A stretch of 64,000 bases of DNA, from the NCBI RefSeq assembly GCF_014773435.2, contig NZ_JACXAG020000005.1, forward strand, positions 62,001 to 126,000, read 5' to 3'. The notes under the pieces are model-generated. The model had not been told where the DNA came from. It did no database searches and saw only the letters and a list, made by a program, of their open reading frames with translations. Below are positions 16,111-24,058 of this stretch, piece by piece; position 1 is the first letter of the stretch, and the number at the start of each line of letters is the position of its first letter. Both the position numbers and the translations under genes were made by a program. Source of the stretch: Polycladospora coralii. Lineage in GTDB: Bacteria > Bacillota > Bacilli > Thermoactinomycetales > Thermoactinomycetaceae.

Positions 16111-16464
16111 TTAATCTTGCCATTTCATTTCAGTGTATCCGCTACCACTCTTAGTTATATAGTAATCTCCTTTATTTACATCTCTAATAGTCTCACATTC
16201 ACCTGGATCTAGGACTGAGTCTCCTCTTGCAATATGTGTCCCAGAACTAGTATATAGTTTGTAAGTGACGTTTTTAGCACCGGACACTACACAATAGCGA
16301 ATGTCACCACCAGTGGAATTAAAGTTTACACTCTGTGATTTAAACGTAGAATATTGAGTGCGATCCCATTCTCCATTTCCATCTGCAGAAGCTGTTGAAG
16401 GTGTGAATGCTGAAACTGCAAATCCACTAACGACTGCTAAAATACCAATTTTTTTCATAAACAT
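16111..16464 (-). CDS. Small secreted protein made of one NGEWD/STGGD module
   Basis: 117 aa; GGAG lies eight bases before the ATG at 16464 (a second ATG at 16458 is also possible). The signal peptide ends ASTASA-DGNGEWD. The mature 90 residues align with the C-terminal domain of the 421-aa protein encoded at 13500: NGEWD, then F-x-x-QS, then NSTGGD 21 residues later (22 in the other), then SG and Y positions. Two cysteines (YCVVSG and GECETI) could form a disulfide, unlike in the larger protein. A compact secreted beta-rich domain; function unknown. Confidence 0.75.
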   Translation of the reverse strand: MFMKKIGILAVVSGFAVSAFTPSTASADGNGEWDRTQYSTFKSQSVNFNSTGGDIRYCVVSGAKNVTYKLYTSSGTHIARGDSVLDPGECETIRDVNKGDYYITKSGSGYTEMKWQD

Positions 16465-16576
16465 AATTATTACTCCTATCTAATTATATTTAATACTATA
16501 TACAATTGCATTATAATATATTTATATGGAAAATATCAATATATTTTTCAAAAATACAATCAAAGGAAGGTTAGAT

Positions 16577-17773
16577 ATGATTAGATGTTTATTTAAAAGT
16601 ATTCTTGTTAGTCTTGTGTCAATTTTTTTATTCATATCAGTGGCTTATAGTGCTGGAACATTAAACTCAGTCAATGGAAATTTATTTATCCTTGGGAAAA
16701 ATGATATGAATTTACCTGAGAAAACTTTAGAACTGGATAAAGAATTAAACAAAAGCGGTATTCAAAATTTGCTAGCTGAAGCGAATAGACAGGCAGAACA
16801 CGGTTGTAATTCGTTAGCTATTTCAGATGTCAGTGATGTTATAGATTCTTGGTGTTTCAATACTGGAGATAATCTAACTAATGAATGGTACCCACAGGGG
16901 ATAAGCGGTGTAGGAGATGCACAACAAGACGATCTTTGGGGAAATAAGCAGGCATTTGTAGTAAGTTGGTATCATAAAGACAAAGGAGTAAGAATTAGTT
17001 TTCTTGATCCTGAAACGGGCAAATACCGTCATGTTTTACTTGTGGAGCCTTACACGAATTCTTATGGAAACCCCAGTTATAAAGCTGTAAATATACATGC
17101 TGGTGGCATCGTATGGTATGGAAACTACTTATATGTAGCTGATACAACAGAAGGTTTTCGTGTGTTTGACATGAGAAATATTTATGATCTTACGTCTAGT
17201 ACCAATGGGGATGTATCAGATAAAGATAAGGTTGGTCGGCATAATGGAACTTACTATGGTCATGGATATCGATATGTAATGGCACAAGTAGGTGCATGGA
17301 CGATACCTGAGCAACAAACTGGATCATCCGGATGTACAACTGACGCCGCTCCACGATTTAGCTTTGTTGGTCTGGATCGTAGTACGGCTCCCGATTCCTT
17401 AGTCTCAGGGGAATACTGTAATCCACCTAATCCTGAAAATGATGCTACTCTGTACGGTCGTATGGCGAGATGGCCACTTCAAAATAGTGAACTAAAAACA
17501 TCAAGTGATGGTTTAGCGCATGCAACGGCAATTTATCCATTGCCCAAAGCTCATGCACAAGGAGCACTTACACTAAATGATCATTTGTATGTTATGACTA
17601 GTGCAGGAGAATTTAGTCATGGAAAGTTATATAAGACAACACCTAATGGAGAGGTTATTACTCAAACAGCAGGGATTGGTCCAGAAGACTTATATTATTG
17701 GCCAGCTCGTAATGAGTTATGGACTGTAACAGAATATCCTGGTAGAAGAGTAATGTATGCGGTAAGACCTTAA
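16577..17773 (+). CDS. Secreted protein of an actinomycete-type family
   Basis: 398 aa from the ATG at 16577 (AAAGGAAGG before it; the frame is open to 16526 without a site). The signal peptide is FKSILVSLVSIFLFISVAYS. The mature part contains NEWYPQGISGVGDAQQDDLW, AFVVSWYHKDKGVRISFLDP, GKYRHVLLVEPY, HAGGIVWYGNYLYVADTTEG with FRVFDM, and AHAQGALTLNDHLYVMTS. This pattern I associate with uncharacterised secreted proteins common in Streptomyces; WYGNYLYVADT-like units suggest a propeller. Six cysteines may be paired. It is divergent from the small secreted protein gene. Function not known; the taxonomic spread suggests transfer or ancient sharing. Confidence 0.75.
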   Translation: MIRCLFKSILVSLVSIFLFISVAYSAGTLNSVNGNLFILGKNDMNLPEKTLELDKELNKSGIQNLLAEANRQAEHGCNSLAISDVSDVIDSWCFNTGDNLTNEWYPQGISGVGDAQQDDLWGNKQAFVVSWYHKDKGVRISFLDPETGKYRHVLLVEPYTNSYGNPSYKAVNIHAGGIVWYGNYLYVADTTEGFRVFDMRNIYDLTSSTNGDVSDKDKVGRHNGTYYGHGYRYVMAQVGAWTIPEQQTGSSGCTTDAAPRFSFVGLDRSTAPDSLVSGEYCNPPNPENDATLYGRMARWPLQNSELKTSSDGLAHATAIYPLPKAHAQGALTLNDHLYVMTSAGEFSHGKLYKTTPNGEVITQTAGIGPEDLYYWPARNELWTVTEYPGRRVMYAVRP

Positions 17774-17786
17774 CTATTGATATAGT

Positions 17787-17822
17787 AAAATTCCAACCTT
17801 CCCACTTTCGGGGAGGATTTTA
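17787..17822 (+). terminator. Terminator of the secreted protein gene
   Basis: AAATTCC..CCTTCCC pairs with GGGGAGGATTTT around ACTTTC, with T residues after it. Confidence 0.65.
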
Positions 17823-17832
17823 TATGTCTACA

Positions 17833-17855
17833 AAAATAGCCCTCGCAAGAGAGCA
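17833..17855 (-). terminator. Terminator of the nuclease gene
   Basis: On the minus strand GCTCTC-TTGC-GAGGGC is followed by TATTTTT, directly after the stop codon. The same arrangement is kept at the relic copy near 15890-15912. Confidence 0.7.
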
Positions 17856-18593
17856 TCATGTTTTTTTCTGTCGTTCGATTGCTTGTCGAACAAATTCAGG
17901 TACTTCTTTCATGTCGTCATTGTCGCTGATCTCGTTCGATTGTGTCAGGGGCTCTGATTCGTTGATCGTTGCTGCTGCTGTTTCAAGTTGAGTTTCTTCA
18001 ATTGGTTCAATAGGATTTTGCTTTTCTTCTCTGCTCTCCTGTATGTAAATCTTAGCTCGTTTGGTATTCCCACTAATAAGAAGCGACCAAGCTTTCCTAT
18101 ACCATGGTGGCTCGTATGCATCTACCGCCACTTGAACTTTTGCGAATATAACCTTCATATTTTTATTAATGGTGGTACCTGTAAATCGTAATACCGTCCA
18201 GCCATGAGCCCGCAGTATCTCATCTTTATAGCGGTCTCTTTTTTTATCATAATGACTCGAGTGAAACGCTTTCCCGTCACATTCAATCGCAATCTTATAC
18301 TTAGGAATAGCAATGTCTATTCGATACTTATCTACTTTAACCTGTGTTTTTAACTTATACCTGCTTTTTAAAGCGTTGTAAACACGCCTTTCAATTGGAC
18401 TTTGTGTTTTGGCGAATTGGTAATCAAAAACAGCAGTATCACCAAGAATACGGGATTCAATCATGCGTCCAATCGCACGCAAGAACGCAGGTAGAGATTC
18501 TAGTTCTCGATTGGTCTGATATTTCTTATAATGCTTCCTACGCCTTGCTTTCAATCGTTTCTGGAGCCACAACCGAAGCTTACTTTGATTCAT
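17856..18593 (-). CDS. DUF559/VSR-type PD-(D/E)XK nuclease-like protein
   Basis: 245 aa from the ATG at 18593, which follows GGAGGAGGAG; an ATG at 18611 has no site. An Arg/Lys-rich N-terminus is followed by the DUF559 core: SPIERRVYNAL, VDKYRIDIAIPKYKIAIECD (catalytic D and ExD positions) and GKAFH, then RDRYKDEILRAHGWTVLRFT. The C-terminal 70 residues are acidic and low-complexity, ending EVPEFVRQAIERQ. DUF559 proteins are related to the very-short-patch repair endonucleases and occur in mobile and defence regions. The next two genes on the same strand may form one unit. A decayed second copy lies 1.8 kb away. Confidence 0.8.
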   Translation of the reverse strand: MNQSKLRLWLQKRLKARRRKHYKKYQTNRELESLPAFLRAIGRMIESRILGDTAVFDYQFAKTQSPIERRVYNALKSRYKLKTQVKVDKYRIDIAIPKYKIAIECDGKAFHSSHYDKKRDRYKDEILRAHGWTVLRFTGTTINKNMKVIFAKVQVAVDAYEPPWYRKAWSLLISGNTKRAKIYIQESREEKQNPIEPIEETQLETAAATINESEPLTQSNEISDNDDMKEVPEFVRQAIERQKKT

Positions 18594-18645
18594 TCTCCTC
18601 CTCCTTTTCATTTTGCTAACTTATCTATTTTCTTAATTCGCTACC

Positions 18646-18975
18646 TTAATGCTTTATCCTGAAAAGCCATTTTGTTGTAGCTACTAATGCACGAAACACA
18701 TCATGTATAGTAACGCCAGCTGTAAGACGATTTGTGTATAGATCTACTGCTAACTTGACCAGTTTTCCAATACTTCTCATAGCTGTTTGACCTCGATGTT
18801 GTTTATCTCTTAGGAAGGTTTTTATATTTGCATCTTTCACATCTAAAGATGCCAGTTTATAGGTTGCAGAGTCTAGCCCTGCGTGTTCCCCGATACCATA
18901 GCCTGCATAGGAAAGGTATAATTCCATTTTTTGAGCATGGACATCGTTCAAGAAATAGGTTTTATTTAGGTTCAT
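18646..18975 (-). CDS. Hypothetical protein (109 aa)
   Basis: A mostly helical, basic protein: YFLNDVHAQKMELYLSYAGY, DVKDANIKTFLRDKQHRGQT, SIGKLVKLAVDLYTNRL, then a hydrophobic end (VFRALVATTKWLFRIKH). No family recognised. The start overlaps the upstream DUF7660-type gene by 14 bases, so the two are cotranscribed and probably coupled in translation. Confidence 0.6.
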   Translation of the reverse strand: MNLNKTYFLNDVHAQKMELYLSYAGYGIGEHAGLDSATYKLASLDVKDANIKTFLRDKQHRGQTAMRSIGKLVKLAVDLYTNRLTAGVTIHDVFRALVATTKWLFRIKH

Positions 18976-19195
18976 TTTCCATCTCTACTTTTTCACCTAC
19001 GATTTGCCATGTAGGCTCTTGAGGCAGCGTATCCTCCATATCTTCTACCCAATCTCCAATTGCTTCAATATAGTCATCAAGGCTTGTATGTTTCCATGCT
19101 TTTGGGTCAGTCTCTAAGTGATCTTCTAGTGCTTCTACAAATGCTACAAAATCGGCTTTGGTTTGAATCGAGGTTACCATTTCCTGTAATTTCAT
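18962..19195 (-). CDS. DUF7660-like small acidic protein
   Basis: 77 aa, strongly acidic. SKADF-like start (IQTKADFVAFVEALEDHLET), then AWKHTSLDDYIEAIGDWVED and PTWQIVGEKVEMENE. This pattern (FxxxLxxDLxxxPxxWxNxxLxxFLxAxxxWxxD...PxW) is the one I associate with DUF7660, often found near toxin/immunity or phage genes. It is the first gene of a possible three-gene unit with the 109-aa protein and the nuclease. It could be an inhibitor or immunity partner, but nothing shows it directly. Confidence 0.6.
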   Translation of the reverse strand: MKLQEMVTSIQTKADFVAFVEALEDHLETDPKAWKHTSLDDYIEAIGDWVEDMEDTLPQEPTWQIVGEKVEMENEPK

Positions 19196-19304
19196 AAGTG
19201 TGCTCCTTTGTTAGTTGGGTTCTTTATTATAACCTGTCGCAGGTGAAAAATTGAAGCGTCGTCGTTTGCGAATTCTGAATAAATGGGGATATCGAATCAG
19301 AATT

Positions 19305-19322
19305 GCTCTAATATATTAGTGC
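19305..19322. promoter_or_regulatory. Palindrome CTAATATATTAG upstream of hutU
   Basis: CTAATATATTAG at 19308-19319 with GC/GC flanks at 19305-19306 and 19321-19322 after one mismatch. It lies 85 bases before hutU. The same 12-bp core is the centre of the 30-bp palindrome before the his operon. Confidence 0.4.
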
Positions 19323-19404
19323 AGTAACTTGCCTTGGATTTTCAGCAAATGATACCTTATGAAGAGGTGAAAGTTAACGAAAACGAATACAAGGAGGAAA
19401 AGAG

Positions 19405-21066
19405 ATGGAGAAAATCAGAAATACCGTGATCAAAGCAAAACACGGAACAGAAAAGCAAGCGAAGGGCTGGGTACAGGAAGCGGCCTTACGGATGCTTATG
19501 AATAACTTAGACCCTGATGTTGCGGAGAAGCCGGAAGAGCTGGTCGTGTATGGCGGAATCGGGAAGGCGGCACGCAATTGGGAATCTTATGATGCGATTG
19601 TAAAAACGTTGACCGAGTTAGCAGATGACGAAACGTTACTGGTGCAATCAGGTAAGCCAGTTGCCGTATTTAAGTCGCATGCAGATGCACCTCGAGTTCT
19701 CCTTGCCAACTCTAATCTCGTTCCTGCTTGGGCCAATTGGGAGACCTTTCGTGATTTAGATCAACGTGGGCTGATGATGTATGGGCAAATGACCGCGGGT
19801 AGCTGGATTTATATTGGCACACAAGGCATTTTGCAAGGTACATATGAGACCTTTGCCGAGGCAGGTCGTCAGCATTTTAAGGGGTCATTAAAAGGGACGA
19901 TTACCGTTACAGCTGGACTGGGTGGTATGGGGGGAGCACAACCACTTGCTGTGACTATGAATGAAGGAGTTGTCATTGCGATTGAGTGTGACCCCCATCG
20001 CATTCAACGTCGTCTAGACACCCGCTATCTCGATACAAAAACTGACGCTTTAGATGAAGCAATCCAATTAGCAGAAGAAGCAAAAAAAGAGGGTAAAGCA
20101 TTATCAATTGGATTACTAGGGAATGCTGCAGAATTATTACCAGAGATGAATAAAAGAGGGTTTAAACCCGATTTAGTGACGGATCAAACCTCAGCCCATG
20201 ATCCATTAAACGGGTATCTTCCAATCGGTCTAACGCTAGCTGAAGGGGAGAAATTACGGGCAGAAAATCCAGATGAATATATTCGTCAGTCAAAAGCGAG
20301 CATGGCGACTCATGTATTAGCGATGTTAGAAATGCAACAAGGAGGAGCCATCACTTTTGACTATGGCAATAACATCCGTCAAGTTGCATTAGAAGAAGGG
20401 GTTCAAAACGCTTTTGATTTCCCAGGCTTTGTGCCTGCCTTTATTCGTCCTCAATTTTGTGAAGGAAAAGGACCTTTCCGTTGGGTGGCATTGTCTGGAG
20501 ATCCAGAAGACATTTATAAGACGGATGAAGTGATCTTACGTGAGTTTGCCTATAATAAAGATCTCGTACGTTGGATCAAAATGGCACGTGAGAAAGTACA
20601 ATTCCAAGGGTTACCCTCTCGGATTTGCTGGTTGGGTTATGGAGAACGCGCCAAATTTGGTCGCATTATTAATGAGATGGTGGCATCAGGGGAACTATCA
20701 GCGCCGATCGTAATTGGACGAGATCATCTGGATTGCGGTTCAGTGGCTTCACCAAACCGAGAAACCGAAGCGATGAAGGATGGTAGTGACGCGGTCGCAG
20801 ACTGGCCACTTCTGAATGCCATGATTAATGCTGTAAATGGTGCCAGCTGGGTCTCCTTACACCATGGTGGTGGTGTAGGAATGGGTTATTCAATGCATGC
20901 CGGTATGGTGATCGTAGCAGACGGAACCAAAGAAGCAGCAGCGCGCTTGGAACGTGTGTTAACCAGTGATCCAGGGATGGGAATTGTAAGACACGTCGAT
21001 GCTGGATATGATTTAGCAGAAGAAAACGCCAAAAAACATGATGTCAACATACCGATGATGGGGTGA
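19405..21066 (+). CDS. hutU: Urocanate hydratase
   Basis: 553 aa, full length. It converts urocanate to imidazolone propionate, the second step of histidine breakdown, with tightly bound NAD+. Visible are the NAD-binding [16 protein letters not shown], the [18 protein letters not shown] stretch, [14 protein letters not shown], and [17 protein letters not shown] near the end. The ribosome site AAGGAGG is ideal. hutI begins eight bases after the stop. The histidase gene hutH and the antiterminator hutP that accompany it in Bacillus subtilis are not upstream here. Confidence 0.97.
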   Translation: MEKIRNTVIKAKHGTEKQAKGWVQEAALRMLMNNLDPDVAEKPEELVVYGGIGKAARNWESYDAIVKTLTELADDETLLVQSGKPVAVFKSHADAPRVLLANSNLVPAWANWETFRDLDQRGLMMYGQMTAGSWIYIGTQGILQGTYETFAEAGRQHFKGSLKGTITVTAGLGGMGGAQPLAVTMNEGVVIAIECDPHRIQRRLDTRYLDTKTDALDEAIQLAEEAKKEGKALSIGLLGNAAELLPEMNKRGFKPDLVTDQTSAHDPLNGYLPIGLTLAEGEKLRAENPDEYIRQSKASMATHVLAMLEMQQGGAITFDYGNNIRQVALEEGVQNAFDFPGFVPAFIRPQFCEGKGPFRWVALSGDPEDIYKTDEVILREFAYNKDLVRWIKMAREKVQFQGLPSRICWLGYGERAKFGRIINEMVASGELSAPIVIGRDHLDCGSVASPNRETEAMKDGSDAVADWPLLNAMINAVNGASWVSLHHGGGVGMGYSMHAGMVIVADGTKEAAARLERVLTSDPGMGIVRHVDAGYDLAEENAKKHDVNIPMMG

Positions 21067-21073
21067 ATCTAAG

Positions 21074-22360
21074 ATGAAAAAAATTGTGATACATCAGGCT
21101 AACCAAATGATTACGATGCGTGGTGCAAGCGAGCAACCGAAGATAGGTGAGGCTATGTCTGACCTTGGTATTATCGAAAACGGAAGTTTAGCTATGGAGG
21201 GGGGTAAAATTGTAGCCATTGGAACAAAAGAGGAAGTAGAACGTTTTATTGTCCAAAACTGGGGAAATGAAGATGTCGAGGAAGTAAATGCACTAGGTAA
21301 GATTGTACTTCCTGGTTTTATTGATCCACATACGCACTTAGTATTTGCGGGTAGCAGGGAATATGAGCTAGAGATGCGTCTAAACGGTGCCAGTTATCTT
21401 GAGATCTTACAAGCAGGTGGCGGGATCTTAGCCAGTACCCGTATGACTCGTGCGGCAAGTGAAGCAGTCTTAGTTGAAGATACTTGGTCGCGCTTAAATC
21501 GTTTTCTGCTACAAGGGGTAACCACAGTAGAGGCTAAAAGTGGCTATGGTCTAACACTTGAAGATGAGCTGAAGCAATTACGTGCCGCGAAACAATTGGC
21601 TCAAAAACATCCGCTTGACGTCGTTTCGACATTTATGGGCGCACACGCTGTCCCAACTGAGTATAAAGAGGATCCAGAAGCTTATATCAAGTTGGTAATT
21701 GAAGAAATGATGCCTAAAGTAGCAGCAGAGAATCTGGCTGAGTTTTGTGATGTGTTTTGTGAAGCGGGTGTTTTTTCAGTAGAGCAGTCTGAACGAATTC
21801 TAGAAGCTGGGAAAAAGCACGGTTTAATCCCCAAAGTACATGCTGATGAAATTAAACCACTCGGTGGGGCGGAGTTAGCGGCTAAAGTAGGTGCGGTATC
21901 GGCAGACCATCTTTTACAAGCATCAGATGAAGGCATTCAAGCGATGGCTGAGGCAGGGGTCGTAGCGGTACTATTACCGGGAACTGCTTTCTACCTGATG
22001 GCGCCGTATGCTCGCGCACGGGACATGATTGCTGCGGGGGTTCCAGTAGCACTCTCAACGGATCGCAATCCAGGATCATCTCCTACCGAATCCTTACAAC
22101 TCATCATGAATTTAGCTTGTCTCAATATGAAAATGACTCCCGCAGAAGTATTGACTGCTACTACGATCAATGCGGCACATGCGATCGGGCGAGCGAAAGA
22201 AGTAGGGAGCTTAGAAGTGGGTAAAGCGGCAGATGTGATCATAATGGATGCTCCTAATTATGCCATGCTACAATACAACTTCGGCACCAACTTTGTAGAG
22301 TCTGTACTGAAAAATGGAGAATTTGTGGTAAAGGGTGGTCAATTATGTTTCAATACTTAA
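21074..22360 (+). CDS. hutI: Imidazolonepropionase
   Basis: 428 aa, amidohydrolase superfamily. It opens the imidazolone ring to give N-formimidoyl-L-glutamate. The metal-binding DPHTHLVFAGSREYE follows the short N-terminal beta domain; HADEIKPLGGAELA and ALSTDRNPGSSPTES carry further metal and substrate residues. It is translated directly after hutU and overlaps the start of hutG by 16 bases, a tight operon. Confidence 0.96.
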   Translation: MKKIVIHQANQMITMRGASEQPKIGEAMSDLGIIENGSLAMEGGKIVAIGTKEEVERFIVQNWGNEDVEEVNALGKIVLPGFIDPHTHLVFAGSREYELEMRLNGASYLEILQAGGGILASTRMTRAASEAVLVEDTWSRLNRFLLQGVTTVEAKSGYGLTLEDELKQLRAAKQLAQKHPLDVVSTFMGAHAVPTEYKEDPEAYIKLVIEEMMPKVAAENLAEFCDVFCEAGVFSVEQSERILEAGKKHGLIPKVHADEIKPLGGAELAAKVGAVSADHLLQASDEGIQAMAEAGVVAVLLPGTAFYLMAPYARARDMIAAGVPVALSTDRNPGSSPTESLQLIMNLACLNMKMTPAEVLTATTINAAHAIGRAKEVGSLEVGKAADVIIMDAPNYAMLQYNFGTNFVESVLKNGEFVVKGGQLCFNT

Positions 22361-23337
22361 ACCCTGCTCCGATACAGCATCAGCAAGAGCAAGTCGATCC
22401 TCTTGATTTGAAAGTGGCACAATGGATTAAGCCAAGACAGCCCGATGATTCGTATCAAATTGGATTTGTGGGTGTTCCGCTCTCTCGTTCTTCGATTAGC
22501 GCTTCGGCGGCCAGTGAATCTCCACTTGCAGTTAGACAAAGCTGGCGGGGATTTGCCACATATGATGTCGATCATGATGTAGACCTGACACCCCTACAAG
22601 TGCGTGATCTCGGAGATATTCGTATGCATACGACCGATATCGGGATTTGTCATCAGAATATTGAGCAGGGGATGGCAGAGGTTTATGCAGCTCATCAAGA
22701 TCAAAAAACTTTTATTCCACTCATTATGGGTGGTGACCATTCGATTACCTGCCCATCTGTAAAGGCGTTTGTAAAAGCGAACCCAGGTAAACGGGTTGGG
22801 CTCATTCAATTTGATACTCACTTTGATGTGCGTAGTTTAGAAAGTGGTGGCCCCAGTAATGGTACGCCGATTAGAGGGTTGATTGAATCGGGAACTTTGC
22901 GTGGGGAAGATGTGATGCAACTAGGCATCCATAGTTTTGCTAACTCACGTGCTTATAAAGCATATGTAGATGAACAAGGGATTACTTACTATACCATGCG
23001 TCAGATTCGGGAGCGTGGTATGCAAGTAGTTTTAAATGAGGCGCTTGCTTTATTAAAAGCGAAAGTCGATCTTCTATACGTCACAGTAGATATTGATGTA
23101 TTAGATCAAGCCGCTTTACCCGGTTCACCAGGTTCATCTCCTGGAGGACTTACTTCGTGGGAACTATTTGAAGCGGTATATCAGTTGGGACAAGAAGAGC
23201 AGGTACATGCCTTTGATATGGTATGTCTCGATCCATTTCGCGATGTGGGATCCGTATCTGTGCGTACCGTTACCCACGTGATGTTGTCCTTCTTGTCCGG
23301 GATATGCAAAGCAAATCATGATTTTTCTACAACTTAA
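22345..23337 (+). CDS. hutG: Formimidoylglutamase (arginase/ureohydrolase family)
   Basis: 330 aa. It hydrolyses formimidoylglutamate to glutamate and formamide. The manganese motifs of the family are present in order: GGDHSIT, FDTHFDVR and TVDIDVLDQA. GGTGG before the ATG lies within the end of hutI. It is the last gene of the hut unit; tpx follows after 44 bases with its own ribosome site and could be read through. Confidence 0.94.
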   Translation: MFQYLNPAPIQHQQEQVDPLDLKVAQWIKPRQPDDSYQIGFVGVPLSRSSISASAASESPLAVRQSWRGFATYDVDHDVDLTPLQVRDLGDIRMHTTDIGICHQNIEQGMAEVYAAHQDQKTFIPLIMGGDHSITCPSVKAFVKANPGKRVGLIQFDTHFDVRSLESGGPSNGTPIRGLIESGTLRGEDVMQLGIHSFANSRAYKAYVDEQGITYYTMRQIRERGMQVVLNEALALLKAKVDLLYVTVDIDVLDQAALPGSPGSSPGGLTSWELFEAVYQLGQEEQVHAFDMVCLDPFRDVGSVSVRTVTHVMLSFLSGICKANHDFSTT

Positions 23338-23381
23338 TGGTAAGATAGAAAAGTTACATAGTGATTAAGGAGGAAGTCAAT

Positions 23382-23903
23382 ATGAGTATGGAACGTTCAG
23401 GTGCGATCACCTTTAAAGGAAATCCAGTAACCTTACTAGGTGCTGAAGTGAAAGTAGGAGATAAAGCTCCTGATTTTCAAGTGCTTGCTAATGATTTATC
23501 TCCTGTTACCTTAGCGGATAGCAAAGGGAGTGTACGGATTATCAGTGTGGTTCCGTCCGTAGATACAGGAGTATGTGATGCTCAAACACGTCGCTTTAAT
23601 GAAGAAGCAGCTAATCTATCGGGGGTTAAAGTATATACGGTCAGCGTAGACCTGCCATTTGCTCAAAAACGCTGGTGTGGTGCCGCTGGTATCGAAAATG
23701 TACAAACGGTATCTGATCATCGTGATCTTTCTTTTGGTACCGCTTATGGCATCGCGATTAAAGAACTTCGTCTACTTGCACGTGGTGTATTTGTAATCGA
23801 TCAAAACGATCAGGTGGTTTATGCGGAATACGTAGCAGAAGCAACCGATCATCCAGACTATGAAGCACCTGTACTCGCTGCCAAAAAAGCATTAGAAGCT
23901 TAA
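23382..23903 (+). CDS. tpx: Thiol peroxidase, atypical 2-Cys peroxiredoxin
   Basis: 173 aa from the ATG at 23382 behind AAGGAGG. It reduces hydrogen and organic peroxides with thioredoxin. The peroxidatic cysteine lies in [13 protein letters not shown] and the resolving cysteine in KRWCGAAG, 34 residues later, the spacing typical of Tpx. A strong terminator follows. Confidence 0.96.
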   Translation: MSMERSGAITFKGNPVTLLGAEVKVGDKAPDFQVLANDLSPVTLADSKGSVRIISVVPSVDTGVCDAQTRRFNEEAANLSGVKVYTVSVDLPFAQKRWCGAAGIENVQTVSDHRDLSFGTAYGIAIKELRLLARGVFVIDQNDQVVYAEYVAEATDHPDYEAPVLAAKKALEA

Positions 23904-23907
23904 TGGG

Positions 23908-23948
23908 AAAGCTGTAGCTAAGGAATAACCTTGGCTACAGCTTTTTTT
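23908..23948 (+). terminator. Rho-independent terminator of tpx
   Basis: A 16-bp stem starting AAAGCTGTAGC, loop AATAA, and a run of seven T. Confidence 0.95.
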
Positions 23949-24058
23949 ATAATTCCTTAATCGATGATCCATTCTGAATGTAGTGAGTGGTTATTATAAA
24001 GAGAAAGGAACTGAATCGGGTCTACATAGGCATGACTTTTCGTGACTTTATTGGGGTC

